From an uncultured Mailhella sp. (GTDB lineage Bacteria > Desulfobacterota > Desulfovibrionia > Desulfovibrionales > Desulfovibrionaceae): a stretch of 51,711 nucleotides of DNA. The DNA lies in contig NZ_CAJJIC010000005.1 in assembly GCF_905187505.1 (NCBI RefSeq), positions 1 through 51,711 on the forward strand, in the 5' to 3' direction. This document shows, piece after piece, positions 1 to 9,814 of the stretch. Both the position numbers and the translations under genes were made by a program. The notes below the pieces were generated by a model. The model saw only the letters and a program-made list of their open reading frames with translations. It searched no databases and had not been told where the DNA came from. Numbering within the stretch: the first letter of the stretch is position 1; every line of letters starts with the position of its first letter.

Positions 1-609
1 GGCCTTGATGCTTTCCATGATGCGGTCGCTCTTGTCCTTCGGGCTGAGGATCATGACGAGCTCCTTTTCCGGGACGATGGTGATGCCGAAGAACGTGGCG
101 TCGTCGGGGCGGGCCGTGCCGCGCGCATGAATGACCGTGCCTCCCGTGGCCCCGGCGCTTCTGGCGGCGTCCATGACCTGATCGGCATTGCCGTTGTTGA
201 CGATGATGGAAAGAAGTTCGTAGCCGGACTGTTCCGGGCTGTTGTCAGACATGAGGTCCTCCTGAGTCTGGGAAAGAACGGCGGGCGCGGAGACGTGATG
301 CCGGAATGCTTCGATGACGTCAATGGTGAACATGATGCCCCGGGTTCTGGACAGGGCCGGATCGTTGCGTACGGCCTCCATGACGGGGCGGACGAGGGCT
401 GAGGGCAAAAGCGCGTAGAGAAGTTCCTTTTCCACGTCGTCAAGACCGAGGATGCGCAGCCATTTGTTCTGTGCCGTGCCGCGTCCCATAAGTACGGTGC
501 CGCCTGGGGCTCCCGCCTTTCTGGCTGCCGCCACGGCGGCGTCGCATTTGTGCCTTTCCATGACGACAACGAGCAGTTTGCCCGCGCTTTCGTTGCAATG
601 GTTGTTCAT
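1..609 (-). CDS. P-II family (GlnB-like) protein with two tandem P-II-like domains, partial (C-terminus outside window)
   Basis: The frame is open from an ATG at 607-609 to the window edge, giving 203 residues and no stop. The start has GGAG upstream and overlaps the DUF1538 stop as ATGA, so the two genes are translationally coupled. Two similar halves are visible: KAGAPGGTV at residues 31-39 with MGRGTA behind it, and SAGATGGTV at 151-159 with HARGTA behind it, 120 residues apart. Each half has the P-II-like pattern of a beta strand (LLVVVMER; LLSIIVNN), a helix and a GG turn. P-II-like proteins bind small effectors or nucleotides and control partner transporters; here the obvious partner is the DUF1538 protein. 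The effector is unknown. The family call is confident; the regulatory role is inferred from coupling. Confidence 0.85.
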   Translation of the reverse strand, partial: MNNHCNESAGKLLVVVMERHKCDAAVAAARKAGAPGGTVLMGRGTAQNKWLRILGLDDVEKELLYALLPSALVRPVMEAVRNDPALSRTRGIMFTIDVIEAFRHHVSAPAVLSQTQEDLMSDNSPEQSGYELLSIIVNNGNADQVMDAARSAGATGGTVIHARGTARPDDATFFGITIVPEKELVMILSPKDKSDRIMESIKA

Positions 610-2060
610 GAGCGATCTCCCGTCCTGCGGCTGAAAACGATGCCGAGAAGCTGTATGGCGATGAGCGGAGTCATGGCGATCATGGCGATGCCGCCGAAGG
701 CGTCCACGGCGGGATTGCCGCCCACGCCCTTGGACACGCCCAGCATGAAGGCGAGAATGAAGGTTGAGGCCATGGGGCCGGAGGCCACGCCGCCGGAGTC
801 GAAGGCGATGGCCGTGAACATTCTGGGGCAGAAGCGCATGAGCAGCATGGCCGCCGCGTAGCCGGGAATGAGGAAGAACCACAGGCTTGTGCCCGAAATG
901 ACCCGGTACATGGCAATGCCCACGGCCAGAGAAACGCCGGCGGAAAGGGCCGCCAGCATGAGGGAACGGCGGATGGCGCCGCCGGAAACCTGTTCCACCT
1001 GTTCGGTGAGGATCCATACGGCAGGCTCGGCGCAGACCACCACGGCTCCGAGAACGAGAGCCACGGGAATGAGCAGAAAGCGGTTTTCCGGGCTGGAGAG
1101 CAGCGCGCCGAGCGCGTCTCCGGCGGGCATGAATCCGCCCTTCACGCCGAGGAAGAAGAGAATGACCCCGAAGAAGGTGTAGACAAGGCCCATGATCATG
1201 CGCAGGGTCTGTCTGCGGGAAAGCTTGATGAGAAAGAGTCGGAAGAGCAGAAAAAGCACGGCAAGGGGACCGAGGGCCATGGCCACTTCGTGCGTGACTT
1301 CGGGCAGCAGGCGCAGAAAGTGCGCAGCAAGGCCGGAGGCTCCCTCCTCAGCGGCGGCGGAAACGGCCGGCGCGGCGGGAGAGGCGAAGAGCCCGAGCAT
1401 GAGCACGGCGAGAATGGGTCCCACGGAAGCCAGTCCCACGAAGCCGAAGCTGTCGTCTCCGGCGCGGCTGCCGCCGCGTACCGCCGCCACGCCCACACCG
1501 AGCGCCATGATGAAGGGCACGGTCATGGGGCCGGTGGTGGCGCCGCCGGCATCGAAGCCTATGCCAAGAAAGAGATCGGGCGTGAAGGACGCGCAGAGAA
1601 ACACCGCGGCATAGCAGAGAAACAGCAGCAGCTTGAGCGGAAGCTGAAAGATGATGCGTCCCATGGCCACGGCCACGAAGAAGCCCACGCCTGCGGCAAT
1701 GATGCACACGAGCGCCATGGGTGCGATGACCGGGGCCACGCCGGTGACCTGGGCGGCCAGCACCTGCACGTCGGGTTCGGCCACGGTGATGATGAAGCCC
1801 ACCACGAAGCCCACGGCCAGCATGAGACTGAGATTGCGTTTTCCGGTAAGCGTTGAGCCTACCTTCTGGCCCACGGGAAGAACGCCGATGTCGGCGCCGA
1901 CCAGAAAAAGGCCGAGACCTATGATGAAGAGCACGGCGCCCGCGAGAAATCTCGGCAGGGCGTCGCCGAGGGGCGCGACTGTCAGATGAAGCAGGAGCAC
2001 GAGAACGACGATCGGTACCACCGATATCACGGACTCCTTGCATTTCTCGATGAAGAGCAT
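606..2060 (-). CDS. DUF1538 family integral membrane protein with internal duplication
   Basis: This is a 484-aa, very hydrophobic protein with about 12 predicted membrane segments. Its ATG follows AGGAG at good spacing. It contains two copies of the DUF1538 unit: AEPDVQVL at residues 94-101 with GFDAGGATTGPM at 168-179, and AEPAVWIL at 344-351 with AFDSGGVASGPM at 419-430. The motif-to-motif distance is 74-75 residues in both copies. This fits an inverted or tandem-repeat transporter or channel fold, but the substrate is not known. The downstream P-II-like gene overlaps it by ATGA and probably gates it. Family assignment is strong; a transport role is inferred from topology and context. Confidence 0.88.
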   Translation of the reverse strand: MLFIEKCKESVISVVPIVVLVLLLHLTVAPLGDALPRFLAGAVLFIIGLGLFLVGADIGVLPVGQKVGSTLTGKRNLSLMLAVGFVVGFIITVAEPDVQVLAAQVTGVAPVIAPMALVCIIAAGVGFFVAVAMGRIIFQLPLKLLLFLCYAAVFLCASFTPDLFLGIGFDAGGATTGPMTVPFIMALGVGVAAVRGGSRAGDDSFGFVGLASVGPILAVLMLGLFASPAAPAVSAAAEEGASGLAAHFLRLLPEVTHEVAMALGPLAVLFLLFRLFLIKLSRRQTLRMIMGLVYTFFGVILFFLGVKGGFMPAGDALGALLSSPENRFLLIPVALVLGAVVVCAEPAVWILTEQVEQVSGGAIRRSLMLAALSAGVSLAVGIAMYRVISGTSLWFFLIPGYAAAMLLMRFCPRMFTAIAFDSGGVASGPMASTFILAFMLGVSKGVGGNPAVDAFGGIAMIAMTPLIAIQLLGIVFSRRTGDRS

Positions 2061-2160
2061 GGGGCTCCTTTGTGTTGATAGGAAACGTTATCGTTAAGAT
2101 AATGCCAGCAATCGGGAATCGTGTCCAGAGAGGAATGACCTCACGGGGTGAGAAGATTCG

Positions 2161-2925
2161 TCAGGCAAGAAAGAAGCGGTAGATGAGGGAGACGAGCAGC
2201 AGGCTGAGCGTGACGTAGAGGAAGTTTCTGACCATGCGCGTGCCGATGCGTATGGCCAGATGCGTGCCGAGCTGATTGCCGAGAATGTTGGCCACGGCGC
2301 AGGGAATGCCGAGGGCATAGAGCACCACGCCTCCGGAGGCGAACATGGCGAAGGCTCCGGCGTTGGAGGCGAGGTTGAACACCTTGGCCGTGGCCGAGGC
2401 GCGCACGAGGCCCATGCGCAGCACGAGATGCTGGGCGATGATGAAGAAGCTGCCCGTGCCGGGCCCGAAGAATCCGTCGTAGGAGCCGATGAAGAATCCC
2501 ATGACGACGACGCGCGTGAAGAGATGCTTTTCCGGCAGTTCACCTTCTTCGCTCACGAGTCTGCCGGAGAACAGAGAAATGATCATGCCCACGGGCAGAA
2601 GAAAGATGAGGAGCTTGCCGAGAAGGGCGCTGTCCACATGCATGGCGAGGGCGGAACCGGCCATGCCTCCGATGAAGGCCGAAATGAAGCCTGCGGGAGC
2701 GATGCGCAGCACGACAAGGTGGTTGCGGGCAAAGGTCCACAGCGAGGTGAGGGAACCCAGAGTGCTGGCGAACTTTCCGGTGCCGAGAGCGACATGGGGC
2801 GGCAGGCCGCACAGAAGCATGGCGGGCGTGGAAATGAGTCCGCCGCCTCCGGCCACGGAATCCACGAACCCGGCAAGAAAGAAAAACAGGCACAAGACGA
2901 CGATGACGACAAGGGAAAGTTCCAT
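2161..2925 (-). CDS. TSUP (TauE/SafE) family sulfite/sulfonate-type anion permease
   Basis: The 254-aa protein starts with a membrane segment followed by the TSUP N-terminal signature GFVDSVAGGGGL. It has around eight hydrophobic segments and the second-half signature GSYDGFFGPGTGSF that typifies TauE/SafE proteins. I chose the ATG at 2925, which has an AAGG upstream; 34 extra residues are open upstream but are Cys/Pro/Ser-rich and unlike the family. TSUP proteins move small sulfur-containing or organic anions (sulfite, sulfoacetate, taurine breakdown products); the substrate cannot be read from sequence. It is divergent from the AraC-type gene at 3144, which may control it. The next gene on the strand, DUF1538, starts 100 bp downstream. 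Confidence 0.88.
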   Translation of the reverse strand: MELSLVVIVVLCLFFFLAGFVDSVAGGGGLISTPAMLLCGLPPHVALGTGKFASTLGSLTSLWTFARNHLVVLRIAPAGFISAFIGGMAGSALAMHVDSALLGKLLIFLLPVGMIISLFSGRLVSEEGELPEKHLFTRVVVMGFFIGSYDGFFGPGTGSFFIIAQHLVLRMGLVRASATAKVFNLASNAGAFAMFASGGVVLYALGIPCAVANILGNQLGTHLAIRIGTRMVRNFLYVTLSLLLVSLIYRFFLA

Positions 2926-3143
2926 GACAAAGGCCTTATTGAAGTTGCAGGGACAGGTCCTTGTATCCGAAATCGCGGACATTGTCGAAAATGGACATGG
3001 CGAACGGGAAGTGAGAGGATCAGGCAAGAAAAAGAAGAAATCGTATCTGTTTCGCCGAGTGCGTCGGCGGTATCATGGCACATGCTCGAGAAAGAATCCG
3101 GGCCCGGCGCAGGAAAGGCGCGGGAGCTCGCATGGAGGTGCGC

Positions 3144-4052
3144 ATGGGGGAATGGAAACGAATCAACGACCGTCTCAAGGATCTTGTGCTGCGGCATATG
3201 CCGGAAACCGGATGGATGCAGACGGAGGTTCCGGGGCTGTCCATGTCCCGGCGTCTGGCACACGAGGTGCTGGAAAACAGTCTGTACCATCCCTGCATAG
3301 GGGTCATGCTTCAGGGGCGCAAGAAGTCCGTCATAGGCACGGAGGAATACATATACGGCGAGGGACAGTGCCTTGTCGTGGGCGTGGACGTGCCGAGTTC
3401 CTTCTATGTCATGGACGGCACGGAGGAGGCGCCCTTTCTTTGTGTTTCGCTGGAGGTGGACAAGTTCATGCTGGCCAGACTGGCTGCGGAAGTGCCTCCT
3501 TCTGCCGGAAGTGCCTCCGAAGGCACGCTCCGCGGCGTGTCCGTGGCCGACGTGGACGTGTCGGTGCTCGACGCCTTCATGCGCCTGGCGGAACTGCTGG
3601 ACAGGCCGGAGCAGATTCCCGTGCTCGCGCCCATGATCACCCGGGAAATCTACTACCGGATGCTCATCGGACCGCAGGGAGAGTTCCTGCGGCGCTTCCA
3701 TACGCTGGGCTCCCAGAGCATGCAGATAGCTCAGGCCGTCACCTGGCTGCGTGACAATTACCGCTCGCCCCTTCAGGTGGAGGAACTGGCCCGCCGCGTG
3801 AACATGGCCACGTCCACCTTCCACCGTCATTTCAAGGAGGTGACCAGTCTGAGTCCGCTGCAGTTCCACAAGAGGCTGCGCCTTTTTGAGGCGCAGAGAC
3901 TCATGCTTGCCGAGCGCGTGGATGCGGCGAGCGCCGGTCTTGCCGTGGGCTATGAGAGCCCCACGCAGTTCAACCGGGAATACAAGCGGCTGTTCGGCGA
4001 GCCTCCGCACAGGAACATCACCCGTCTGAAAAACGCCAGCTCCGGACGGTAG
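3144..4052 (+). CDS. AraC family transcriptional regulator (AraC_N cupin plus double HTH)
   Basis: The 302-aa product has an N-terminal AraC_N-type sensor (VPGLSMSRR, then IGVMLQGRK and the cupin-like stretch ending in DVPSSFYVMDG). The C-terminal part is the AraC DNA-binding module: VEELARRVNMATSTFHRHFK for the first helix-turn-helix and VGYESPTQFNREYKRLFGEP for the second. The start at 3144 is preferred because GGAGG lies 5 bp upstream; two further upstream ATGs would add an Arg-rich tail without better ribosome sites. Its divergent neighbour is the TauE/SafE permease, a usual target arrangement for such regulators. The ligand is unknown. Confidence 0.9.
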   Translation: MGEWKRINDRLKDLVLRHMPETGWMQTEVPGLSMSRRLAHEVLENSLYHPCIGVMLQGRKKSVIGTEEYIYGEGQCLVVGVDVPSSFYVMDGTEEAPFLCVSLEVDKFMLARLAAEVPPSAGSASEGTLRGVSVADVDVSVLDAFMRLAELLDRPEQIPVLAPMITREIYYRMLIGPQGEFLRRFHTLGSQSMQIAQAVTWLRDNYRSPLQVEELARRVNMATSTFHRHFKEVTSLSPLQFHKRLRLFEAQRLMLAERVDAASAGLAVGYESPTQFNREYKRLFGEPPHRNITRLKNASSGR

Positions 4053-4216
4053 GGCGAGGCTCCGCACGTCGTTTTTTGCTGCGTCTCCTGGATGCCTGAG
4101 ACATGCCGGCCTTGCCGCGGCACCGGAAGGGGGACGTCGGCTCGGCTGCGCCGGAGCGTTTTTGCATCCGCGCGGCGTGCACGGCGGGGCGGGAAATGGG
4201 GGGCGCTTCCCGGGAC

Positions 4217-5224
4217 TCATTCCTCCTTCAGCGGGCGCTCCATGAGGCTGCGCACGGCCTCGGCCGGATCGGCATTTTCGTGCAGCACCCGGCACATGGC
4301 TTCGGTGACGGGCACGGAAACGTGGAGCCTCTGCGCCAGATCGCGCGCGGCCACGGCCGTTTTCACGCCTTCGGCCACCATGCCGAGGGAGGCGACGATG
4401 TCGCCCAGTTTTTCCCCTCTGCCGAGCCGTATGCCTACCTGGCGGTTTCGGGAAAGGCCGCCCGTACAGGTGAGCACGAGATCGCCGAGACCGGAAAGTC
4501 CCATGAAGGTGAGAGGCCTTGCGCCCATGGCCGTGCCGAGACGGGACAGCTCGGCCAGTCCCCGGGTGATGAGCGCCGCGCGGGCGTTGGAGCCGAAGCC
4601 GAGTCCGTCTCCTATGCCCGCCGCGATGGCCATGACGTTCTTGAGCGCTCCGCCTGTTTCCACCCCCGTGACGTCCGTGCTGGAATAACAGCGGAAGAAG
4701 GACGTGGAAAAGATTTCCCGAAGCCGTGCTCCGAGCGTTTCGTCCTCGCAGCCGAGCACTACGGCCGTAGGCTGTCCGTCCATGACCTCCGCCGCAAACG
4801 AGGGGCCGGAAAGCACGGCATAGCGGGGATGAAGTTCAGAGAGCTCTTCCAGAACCACATGACTCATGGTGAGGCTCGTGCCGTTTTCCAGTCCTTTGGA
4901 GGCGTTGACGACGATGCATCCAGAGGGAATGACGCTTTTCATGGCGGCAAGCCAGCTTCGCTGATGCTGACAGGGCACGGCGAGCACCAGAAGGTCGATG
5001 CTGCGCAGCGCTTCCGGCGAGGTCGACGCCTTCACGCCGGGGTGCACGGGTTTCCCCGGAAGATAGCGCGGGTTTTCGTGCCGCGCATTGACGGCCTGCG
5101 CCACGGATTCGTCCCGCAGGACGAGGGTCGTGTCGTGTCCGGCCGAGGCCAGAACATGGGCAAGCGCCGTTCCCCAGCTTCCGCCGCCGGCCACGGCGAC
5201 GCGAAGAGTGGTTTCTGCTGTCAT
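4217..5224 (-). CDS. gpsA: Glycerol-3-phosphate dehydrogenase [NAD(P)+]
   Basis: A 335-aa cytosolic enzyme reducing dihydroxyacetone phosphate to sn-glycerol 3-phosphate for phospholipid synthesis. The dinucleotide-binding motif GGGSWGTALA starts at residue 13, followed by NASKGLEN with the catalytic-region lysine, LSGPSFAAEV, and the C-terminal substrate-binding block GIGDGLGFGSNARAALITRG. The ATG at 5224 is preceded by AAGGAG, so the 24 extra open codons upstream are not used. The strong terminator at 5416-5456 separates it from the cysteine genes, so it probably has its own promoter in 5225-5415. Length is normal for the family. Confidence 0.96.
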   Translation of the reverse strand: MTAETTLRVAVAGGGSWGTALAHVLASAGHDTTLVLRDESVAQAVNARHENPRYLPGKPVHPGVKASTSPEALRSIDLLVLAVPCQHQRSWLAAMKSVIPSGCIVVNASKGLENGTSLTMSHVVLEELSELHPRYAVLSGPSFAAEVMDGQPTAVVLGCEDETLGARLREIFSTSFFRCYSSTDVTGVETGGALKNVMAIAAGIGDGLGFGSNARAALITRGLAELSRLGTAMGARPLTFMGLSGLGDLVLTCTGGLSRNRQVGIRLGRGEKLGDIVASLGMVAEGVKTAVAARDLAQRLHVSVPVTEAMCRVLHENADPAEAVRSLMERPLKEE

Positions 5225-5468
5225 GAGATGCTCCTTTTGGCGGGCAGTATGGCCTGAAAGTGTGACGGGAGCATGACAGCGCCCCGGGTGCGGCAACGCG
5301 GCGGTAATGCGGAAGGCACCTCTGCCGGAGGAACGCAGGAATGAGGGCTGCGGAGAGAATCGTCCTTCGCATCGATCCGGTCAGGGAGATTCGGAACGTG
5401 AATCCGGCTCCGCTGAAAAACGACAGAGGCCCGGCGTTCGGCCGGGCCCCTGTCGTTAGGACGGAAAA
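5225..5468. other. Intergenic region gpsA-epsC
   Basis: This 244-bp gap holds the epsC terminator (5416-5456). The remainder is the likely gpsA promoter region, though no convincing -35/-10 pair was found. No coding sequence is supported. Confidence 0.6.
5416..5456 (-). terminator. Rho-independent terminator of the cysteine operon
   Basis: On the minus strand a 16-bp stem with one A-C mismatch (arms 5420-5435 and 5441-5456, loop GTTCG) is followed by five T. It lies just beyond the epsC stop at 5469. Confidence 0.88.
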
Positions 5469-6452
<984 letters not shown>

Positions 6453-6457
6453 GAAGC

Positions 6458-7378
6458 TCAGTCCTTGAAAAGAGGAGTGGAAAGGTAACGTTCGCCCGTG
6501 TCGGGGGCAACGGTGACGATATGCTTTCCCGCAAATTCGGGACGCATGGCAAGAGTCATGGCGGCGCGCACGTTGGCGCCGGTGGTGATGCCGCAGCTCA
6601 TGGATTCGTCACGCATGAGCATGCGGGCCGTTTCCATGGCTTCCTCGGTGCTCACGGTGAGAATGCCGTCGACAAGGGAGCGGTCGAACACGGCGGGCAC
6701 GAAGTTCGCGCCTATGCCCTGTATGCCGTGAGCGCCGCTGCGGCCTTCGGAGAGCACGGGCGATTCCGCAGGTTCCACGGCAAAGCTTTGTATGGAGGCG
6801 ACGCTGTCCTTCAGTCTGCGGCTCACGCCCATGAGCGTGGCGCCGGAACCGGTGCCGGCCACGAAGGCCGCAGGCATGAAGCCTTCCTTCCGGCAGTCTT
6901 CCAGAATTTCCACGCCCGTGGTCGCGTAGTGGACGAGGGGGCCTACGGGATTGCTGAACTGATCGGGACGGAAGGCTCCGGGCAGCGTGGAGAGCAGTTC
7001 CTCCACCTTGTCCTGGGCTCCCTGCATGCCTTCTTCCGCAGGGGTGAGCACCACTTCGGCGCCCATGGCGCGAAGCAGGGCGATGCGTTCCCTGCTGGCG
7101 GAAGCGGGCATGGTGAGCATGAGCCTGAGCCCCATCTTGCCGCATACCACGGCAAGTCCGATGCCGAGATTGCCGCTGGTGGCTTCCACCACGGTGCCGC
7201 CCGGGGCGAGCTTTCCTTCCTTGAGGGCGGCGCGTATGTATCCCAGCGCGGCTCTGTCCTTTATGGAGCCGCCGGGGTTGCGGGCTTCGTACTTCACATG
7301 GATCTTCGCAGGAAGATGAGCGGAAACGCTGTCGAGAAAAATGAGCGGCGTATGTCCTATGGTATCGAGAATGTTCAT
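6458..7378 (-). CDS. cysK: Cysteine synthase A (O-acetylserine sulfhydrylase)
   Basis: A 306-aa PLP enzyme converting O-acetylserine and sulfide to cysteine. NPGGSIKDRAA places the PLP lysine at residue 40. TSGNLGIGLA is the substrate-binding loop and GTGSGATLMG the phosphate-binding glycine loop. The ATG at 7378 follows GAGG at good spacing; a GTG four codons upstream is also open but overlaps that ribosome site. It lies between a 98-aa protein and epsC in a tight operon. It is similar in length to other CysK proteins, and its substrate loop is of the CysK rather than the cystathionine beta-synthase type. Confidence 0.95.
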   Translation of the reverse strand: MNILDTIGHTPLIFLDSVSAHLPAKIHVKYEARNPGGSIKDRAALGYIRAALKEGKLAPGGTVVEATSGNLGIGLAVVCGKMGLRLMLTMPASASRERIALLRAMGAEVVLTPAEEGMQGAQDKVEELLSTLPGAFRPDQFSNPVGPLVHYATTGVEILEDCRKEGFMPAAFVAGTGSGATLMGVSRRLKDSVASIQSFAVEPAESPVLSEGRSGAHGIQGIGANFVPAVFDRSLVDGILTVSTEEAMETARMLMRDESMSCGITTGANVRAAMTLAMRPEFAGKHIVTVAPDTGERYLSTPLFKD

Positions 7379-7386
7379 GGGATACC

Positions 7387-7683
7387 TCACGAATGGTCGG
7401 GGGAAGAGGGCATGTCGTCCTTGGTGAACATGCGCCAGAGAACGGAAGTCTCGCCGTCCTGTTCGCGTTTTTCCGGCGTGACGTACAAGATGGGCTCATT
7501 CTTCCACAAATACGTCATGCTGTTGTCCGGCGCGATGCGGCAGGTCATGTTTGCCGCGATTTCCTCGGGCTGGAGACGGCGGGGGTTCACCCCCATCTCC
7601 TCAAGCTGTTCCCGCAAAAGTTCTTCCACACGGGCGGCAACCTGGAGATTCGGTCTGGGCGCGTCTTCACTGGATGCTGGCAT
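7387..7683 (-). CDS. Conserved-looking hypothetical protein, first gene of the cysteine operon
   Basis: I do not recognise this 98-aa protein. It starts at an ATG with GAGG upstream and stops 8 bp before cysK. It is soluble and charged, with an early helix (VAARVEELLREQLEEMG), a central NMTCRIAPDNSMTYLWKNE and a Pro/Ser/Asp tail. There is a single cysteine, no signal peptide and no membrane segment. Its position as leader of cysK-epsC suggests a role linked to cysteine synthesis, but this is context only. Upstream ATG/TTG codons would extend it by 24 residues across the putative promoter, which is unlikely. Confidence 0.7.
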   Translation of the reverse strand: MPASSEDAPRPNLQVAARVEELLREQLEEMGVNPRRLQPEEIAANMTCRIAPDNSMTYLWKNEPILYVTPEKREQDGETSVLWRMFTKDDMPSSPDHS

Positions 7684-7727
7684 GGTGTCCTCGCTTTGGA
7701 TGATGTGGCCGCGCGGGCCTGTCATAT

Positions 7728-7755
7728 ACGATAACCTTTTGTCCTGTCTTGGCAA
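7728..7755 (-). promoter_or_regulatory. Putative sigma-70 promoter of the cysteine operon
   Basis: On the minus strand TTGCCA (7750-7755) and TATCGT (7728-7733) are separated by 16 bp, about 45 bp upstream of the 98-aa gene. Hexamer matches are 5/6 and 4/6. Confidence 0.45.
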
Positions 7756-7893
7756 GGCCGCAGCAGGCCGGAGTCGGTAAAAATTCCTACCTTTCCGCTA
7801 TGTTTTATGAAAAAGAGGGAAGATGTCGTGCACATTCCACGTACAGGAAGTCGTGCGCTGCGGAGGGATTTCCGGCCGTTGAAGGACGACCTT

Positions 7894-7932
7894 GAAAAAA
7901 GCCCGCGTCGGGCGTGGAGCCTTTACGCGGGC
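7894..7932 (-). terminator. Rho-independent terminator after the phosphoethanolamine transferase
   Basis: On the minus strand the arms GCCCGCGT (7925-7932) and ACGCGGGC (7901-7908) form an 8-bp stem followed by TTTTTTC. It sits 56 bp past the transferase stop. It also overlaps a short plus-strand ORF, which argues against that ORF being real. Confidence 0.85.
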
Positions 7933-7987
7933 CTGATCCGGCGCCGGTCTGCGGGAGAGAGACGGCCGGCGCTTTTGACGAGGAGCC

Positions 7988-9658
7988 TCAGGGAGCGGTG
8001 ACCGGCTCCTTCAGGCCTGCGTCGCCCGGATAGCGCCGGTCGTAGTCCACCCCGTGGATGATACGCGGACGGCGCACGAAGTCTGCAGAGAGAGGAGAAT
8101 CCTTCAGGTGCGGGCTTGTGAAGGAAATCCTGCACAGGTCGAGCATGACGTAGGGAGCGGCATCGTTGACGAAGGGCGTGTTCCGGGCCTGTTTCAGGCG
8201 TGCACGTTCCGGTTCCGTCATCCGTTCTTTGTAGGACGGGGACAGCCATATAAGGAAGGGAATGTCCACATAGTACCGGGAATCCACGGAGTCATGATGA
8301 CCGTGATGCTTTCTTGTGTCGAAGACTTCTTCGCCGTGGTCGGAAAAGAAGAGAAGCGCGCTGCCGGGCACGGAACGCAGCCTTTCGATGACGGAAGCGA
8401 TGATGTGGTCGGTGTAGAGTATGCTGTTGTCGTAATTGTTGATGTACTTTTTCGCCTTTCCCGTGAACCAGGGCTTTTCCTGAATGTCGTCGCCGGAGGT
8501 GAATTTGTCGAAGGCGTCGGGATATCGGGAGGCGTAGTTGACGTGGGAGCCCATGGTATGCACGAAAATGACCCGTTTGCCCGAAGGACTTTCCTTTGAG
8601 AGAACGTCGTCCAGAGCCGGGAGAATCTTGGAGTCGTAGGATCGTGCATAGGCCTGATCTCCGCCCTTGTTCAGATAGATTTCCCTGTCGGCGCCGGAAA
8701 TGAGCCGGACTATCATGTTCGTTCCGTCGATGGTGCTCTGATTGGACATCCAGATGGTCTCGAAGCCTGCCTGCCGGAAGATGTTGACGAGGGGAATTTC
8801 GCCGACTCCGGGCACGTCGCTGCACGAAAGGGCGGCCACGACGCTGGGCGTCGTTCTTCCGAAGGGACTTATGACATCGCTGAAGACGAAGAGCTCATTC
8901 TGCATGGAGGAGAGTTCGGGAGTGGTGTCCCGGAAATAGTTGTAGAGCCCCCAGTGATGCCGGCTCGAGGATTCGCCTATGAGAACGACGAGCGTGACGG
9001 GGCCGTCTTCGGCCACGACGTTCGGAGCCCGAAGCGTTGCGGCCTTTTGCATGTAGTGTTCCAGATCCTCCGCACTCGCCTTGTAGGCCTCCCAGCTTCT
9101 GATGAGCTGGACGGCAAGATTGTCTTTGGCAAGTCTGTCGAGCTTGCCCGTGAGCTGAAGCACGCAGGCGGCAGCGAGAAGCAGAACGCCGAGTATTCTT
9201 GCCGCCCGGAAGTCGTCGTTGCGGACGGCCTTCAGGGTTTTCCAGAGAAGCGTCAGCGGCAGGGCAAGCAGCGCGAGCAGATAGACAAGAGCTGAGAGGG
9301 AAAACTGTGAAGCCAGAAACTCCACGGATTCGCTGACGTTGCTTTCGAAGATGGCATACAGGGACTGCTGGGAGATGGTGGCCTCATAATAGAAAAGATG
9401 CATGCCGGCAAGTACGGCAGGAACAAGAAGAAGCAGGGTCATGGCAGGAAGCCATATCCGCGCCAGAGGCCTCCAGAACAGCGCCGGAAGAAAAAGAAAA
9501 ATGGTGACGGGCAGCCCGTTCAGAAAACAGCGGAACGGATACCACACGGGCGTCTGAATGAACCAGAGCAGGTGAACGAGAAAAAAGGACGACGCGGCAA
9601 GAAGCAGGAAGCGTCGGGGAAAAATCCAGTTTAACTTACTGATTTTATTTAAAAACAT
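7988..9658 (-). CDS. Phosphoethanolamine transferase, EptC/CptA-like (inner membrane, LPS modification)
   Basis: The 556-aa protein has about five N-terminal membrane segments (residues 16-35, 50-66, 70-92, 120-140, 155-170) and a periplasmic sulfatase-fold domain. Metal and catalytic elements are visible: IGES with Glu229, SPFGRTTPSV with the candidate nucleophile Thr269 or Thr270, and FFSDHGEEVFD with Asp440-His441, followed by a His-rich stretch near 450. VISPFGRTTPS and SDHGEEVFD resemble EptC/CptA (core heptose) more than EptA (lipid A). The start at 9658 has AAGGA upstream. The product would transfer phosphoethanolamine from phosphatidylethanolamine to LPS, altering charge and polymyxin sensitivity. 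It is divergent from an XRE regulator and close to a heptosyltransferase-like gene. Confidence 0.9.
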   Translation of the reverse strand: MFLNKISKLNWIFPRRFLLLAASSFFLVHLLWFIQTPVWYPFRCFLNGLPVTIFLFLPALFWRPLARIWLPAMTLLLLVPAVLAGMHLFYYEATISQQSLYAIFESNVSESVEFLASQFSLSALVYLLALLALPLTLLWKTLKAVRNDDFRAARILGVLLLAAACVLQLTGKLDRLAKDNLAVQLIRSWEAYKASAEDLEHYMQKAATLRAPNVVAEDGPVTLVVLIGESSSRHHWGLYNYFRDTTPELSSMQNELFVFSDVISPFGRTTPSVVAALSCSDVPGVGEIPLVNIFRQAGFETIWMSNQSTIDGTNMIVRLISGADREIYLNKGGDQAYARSYDSKILPALDDVLSKESPSGKRVIFVHTMGSHVNYASRYPDAFDKFTSGDDIQEKPWFTGKAKKYINNYDNSILYTDHIIASVIERLRSVPGSALLFFSDHGEEVFDTRKHHGHHDSVDSRYYVDIPFLIWLSPSYKERMTEPERARLKQARNTPFVNDAAPYVMLDLCRISFTSPHLKDSPLSADFVRRPRIIHGVDYDRRYPGDAGLKEPVTAP

Positions 9659-9715
9659 ACTTCTTTCCTTGAAGAGAATGAAAGACTGACCAAAGAAAAA
9701 ATCAAAGGAAGTTTC

Positions 9716-9744
9716 GTTATATATCATTAAAAAATGACATACAA
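9716..9744 (-). promoter_or_regulatory. Putative sigma-70 promoter of the phosphoethanolamine transferase gene
   Basis: On the minus strand TTGTAT (9739-9744), a 17-bp spacer and TATAAC (9716-9721, 5/6 to consensus) lie in an AT-rich intergenic patch. The spacing to the gene start at 9658 leaves room for a leader of about 50 nt. Confidence 0.6.
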
Positions 9745-9814
9745 TGTTAATTTTTAATACGGAAAAGTCTGTTATCCTTTATTTTTTCTATTTTCATCAG
9801 TAAGGCGAGATAGC

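Noticed and set aside
7807..8001. 64-aa plus-strand open frame
   Set aside because: It crosses the terminator of the phosphoethanolamine transferase gene and has an Arg-rich random-like product.
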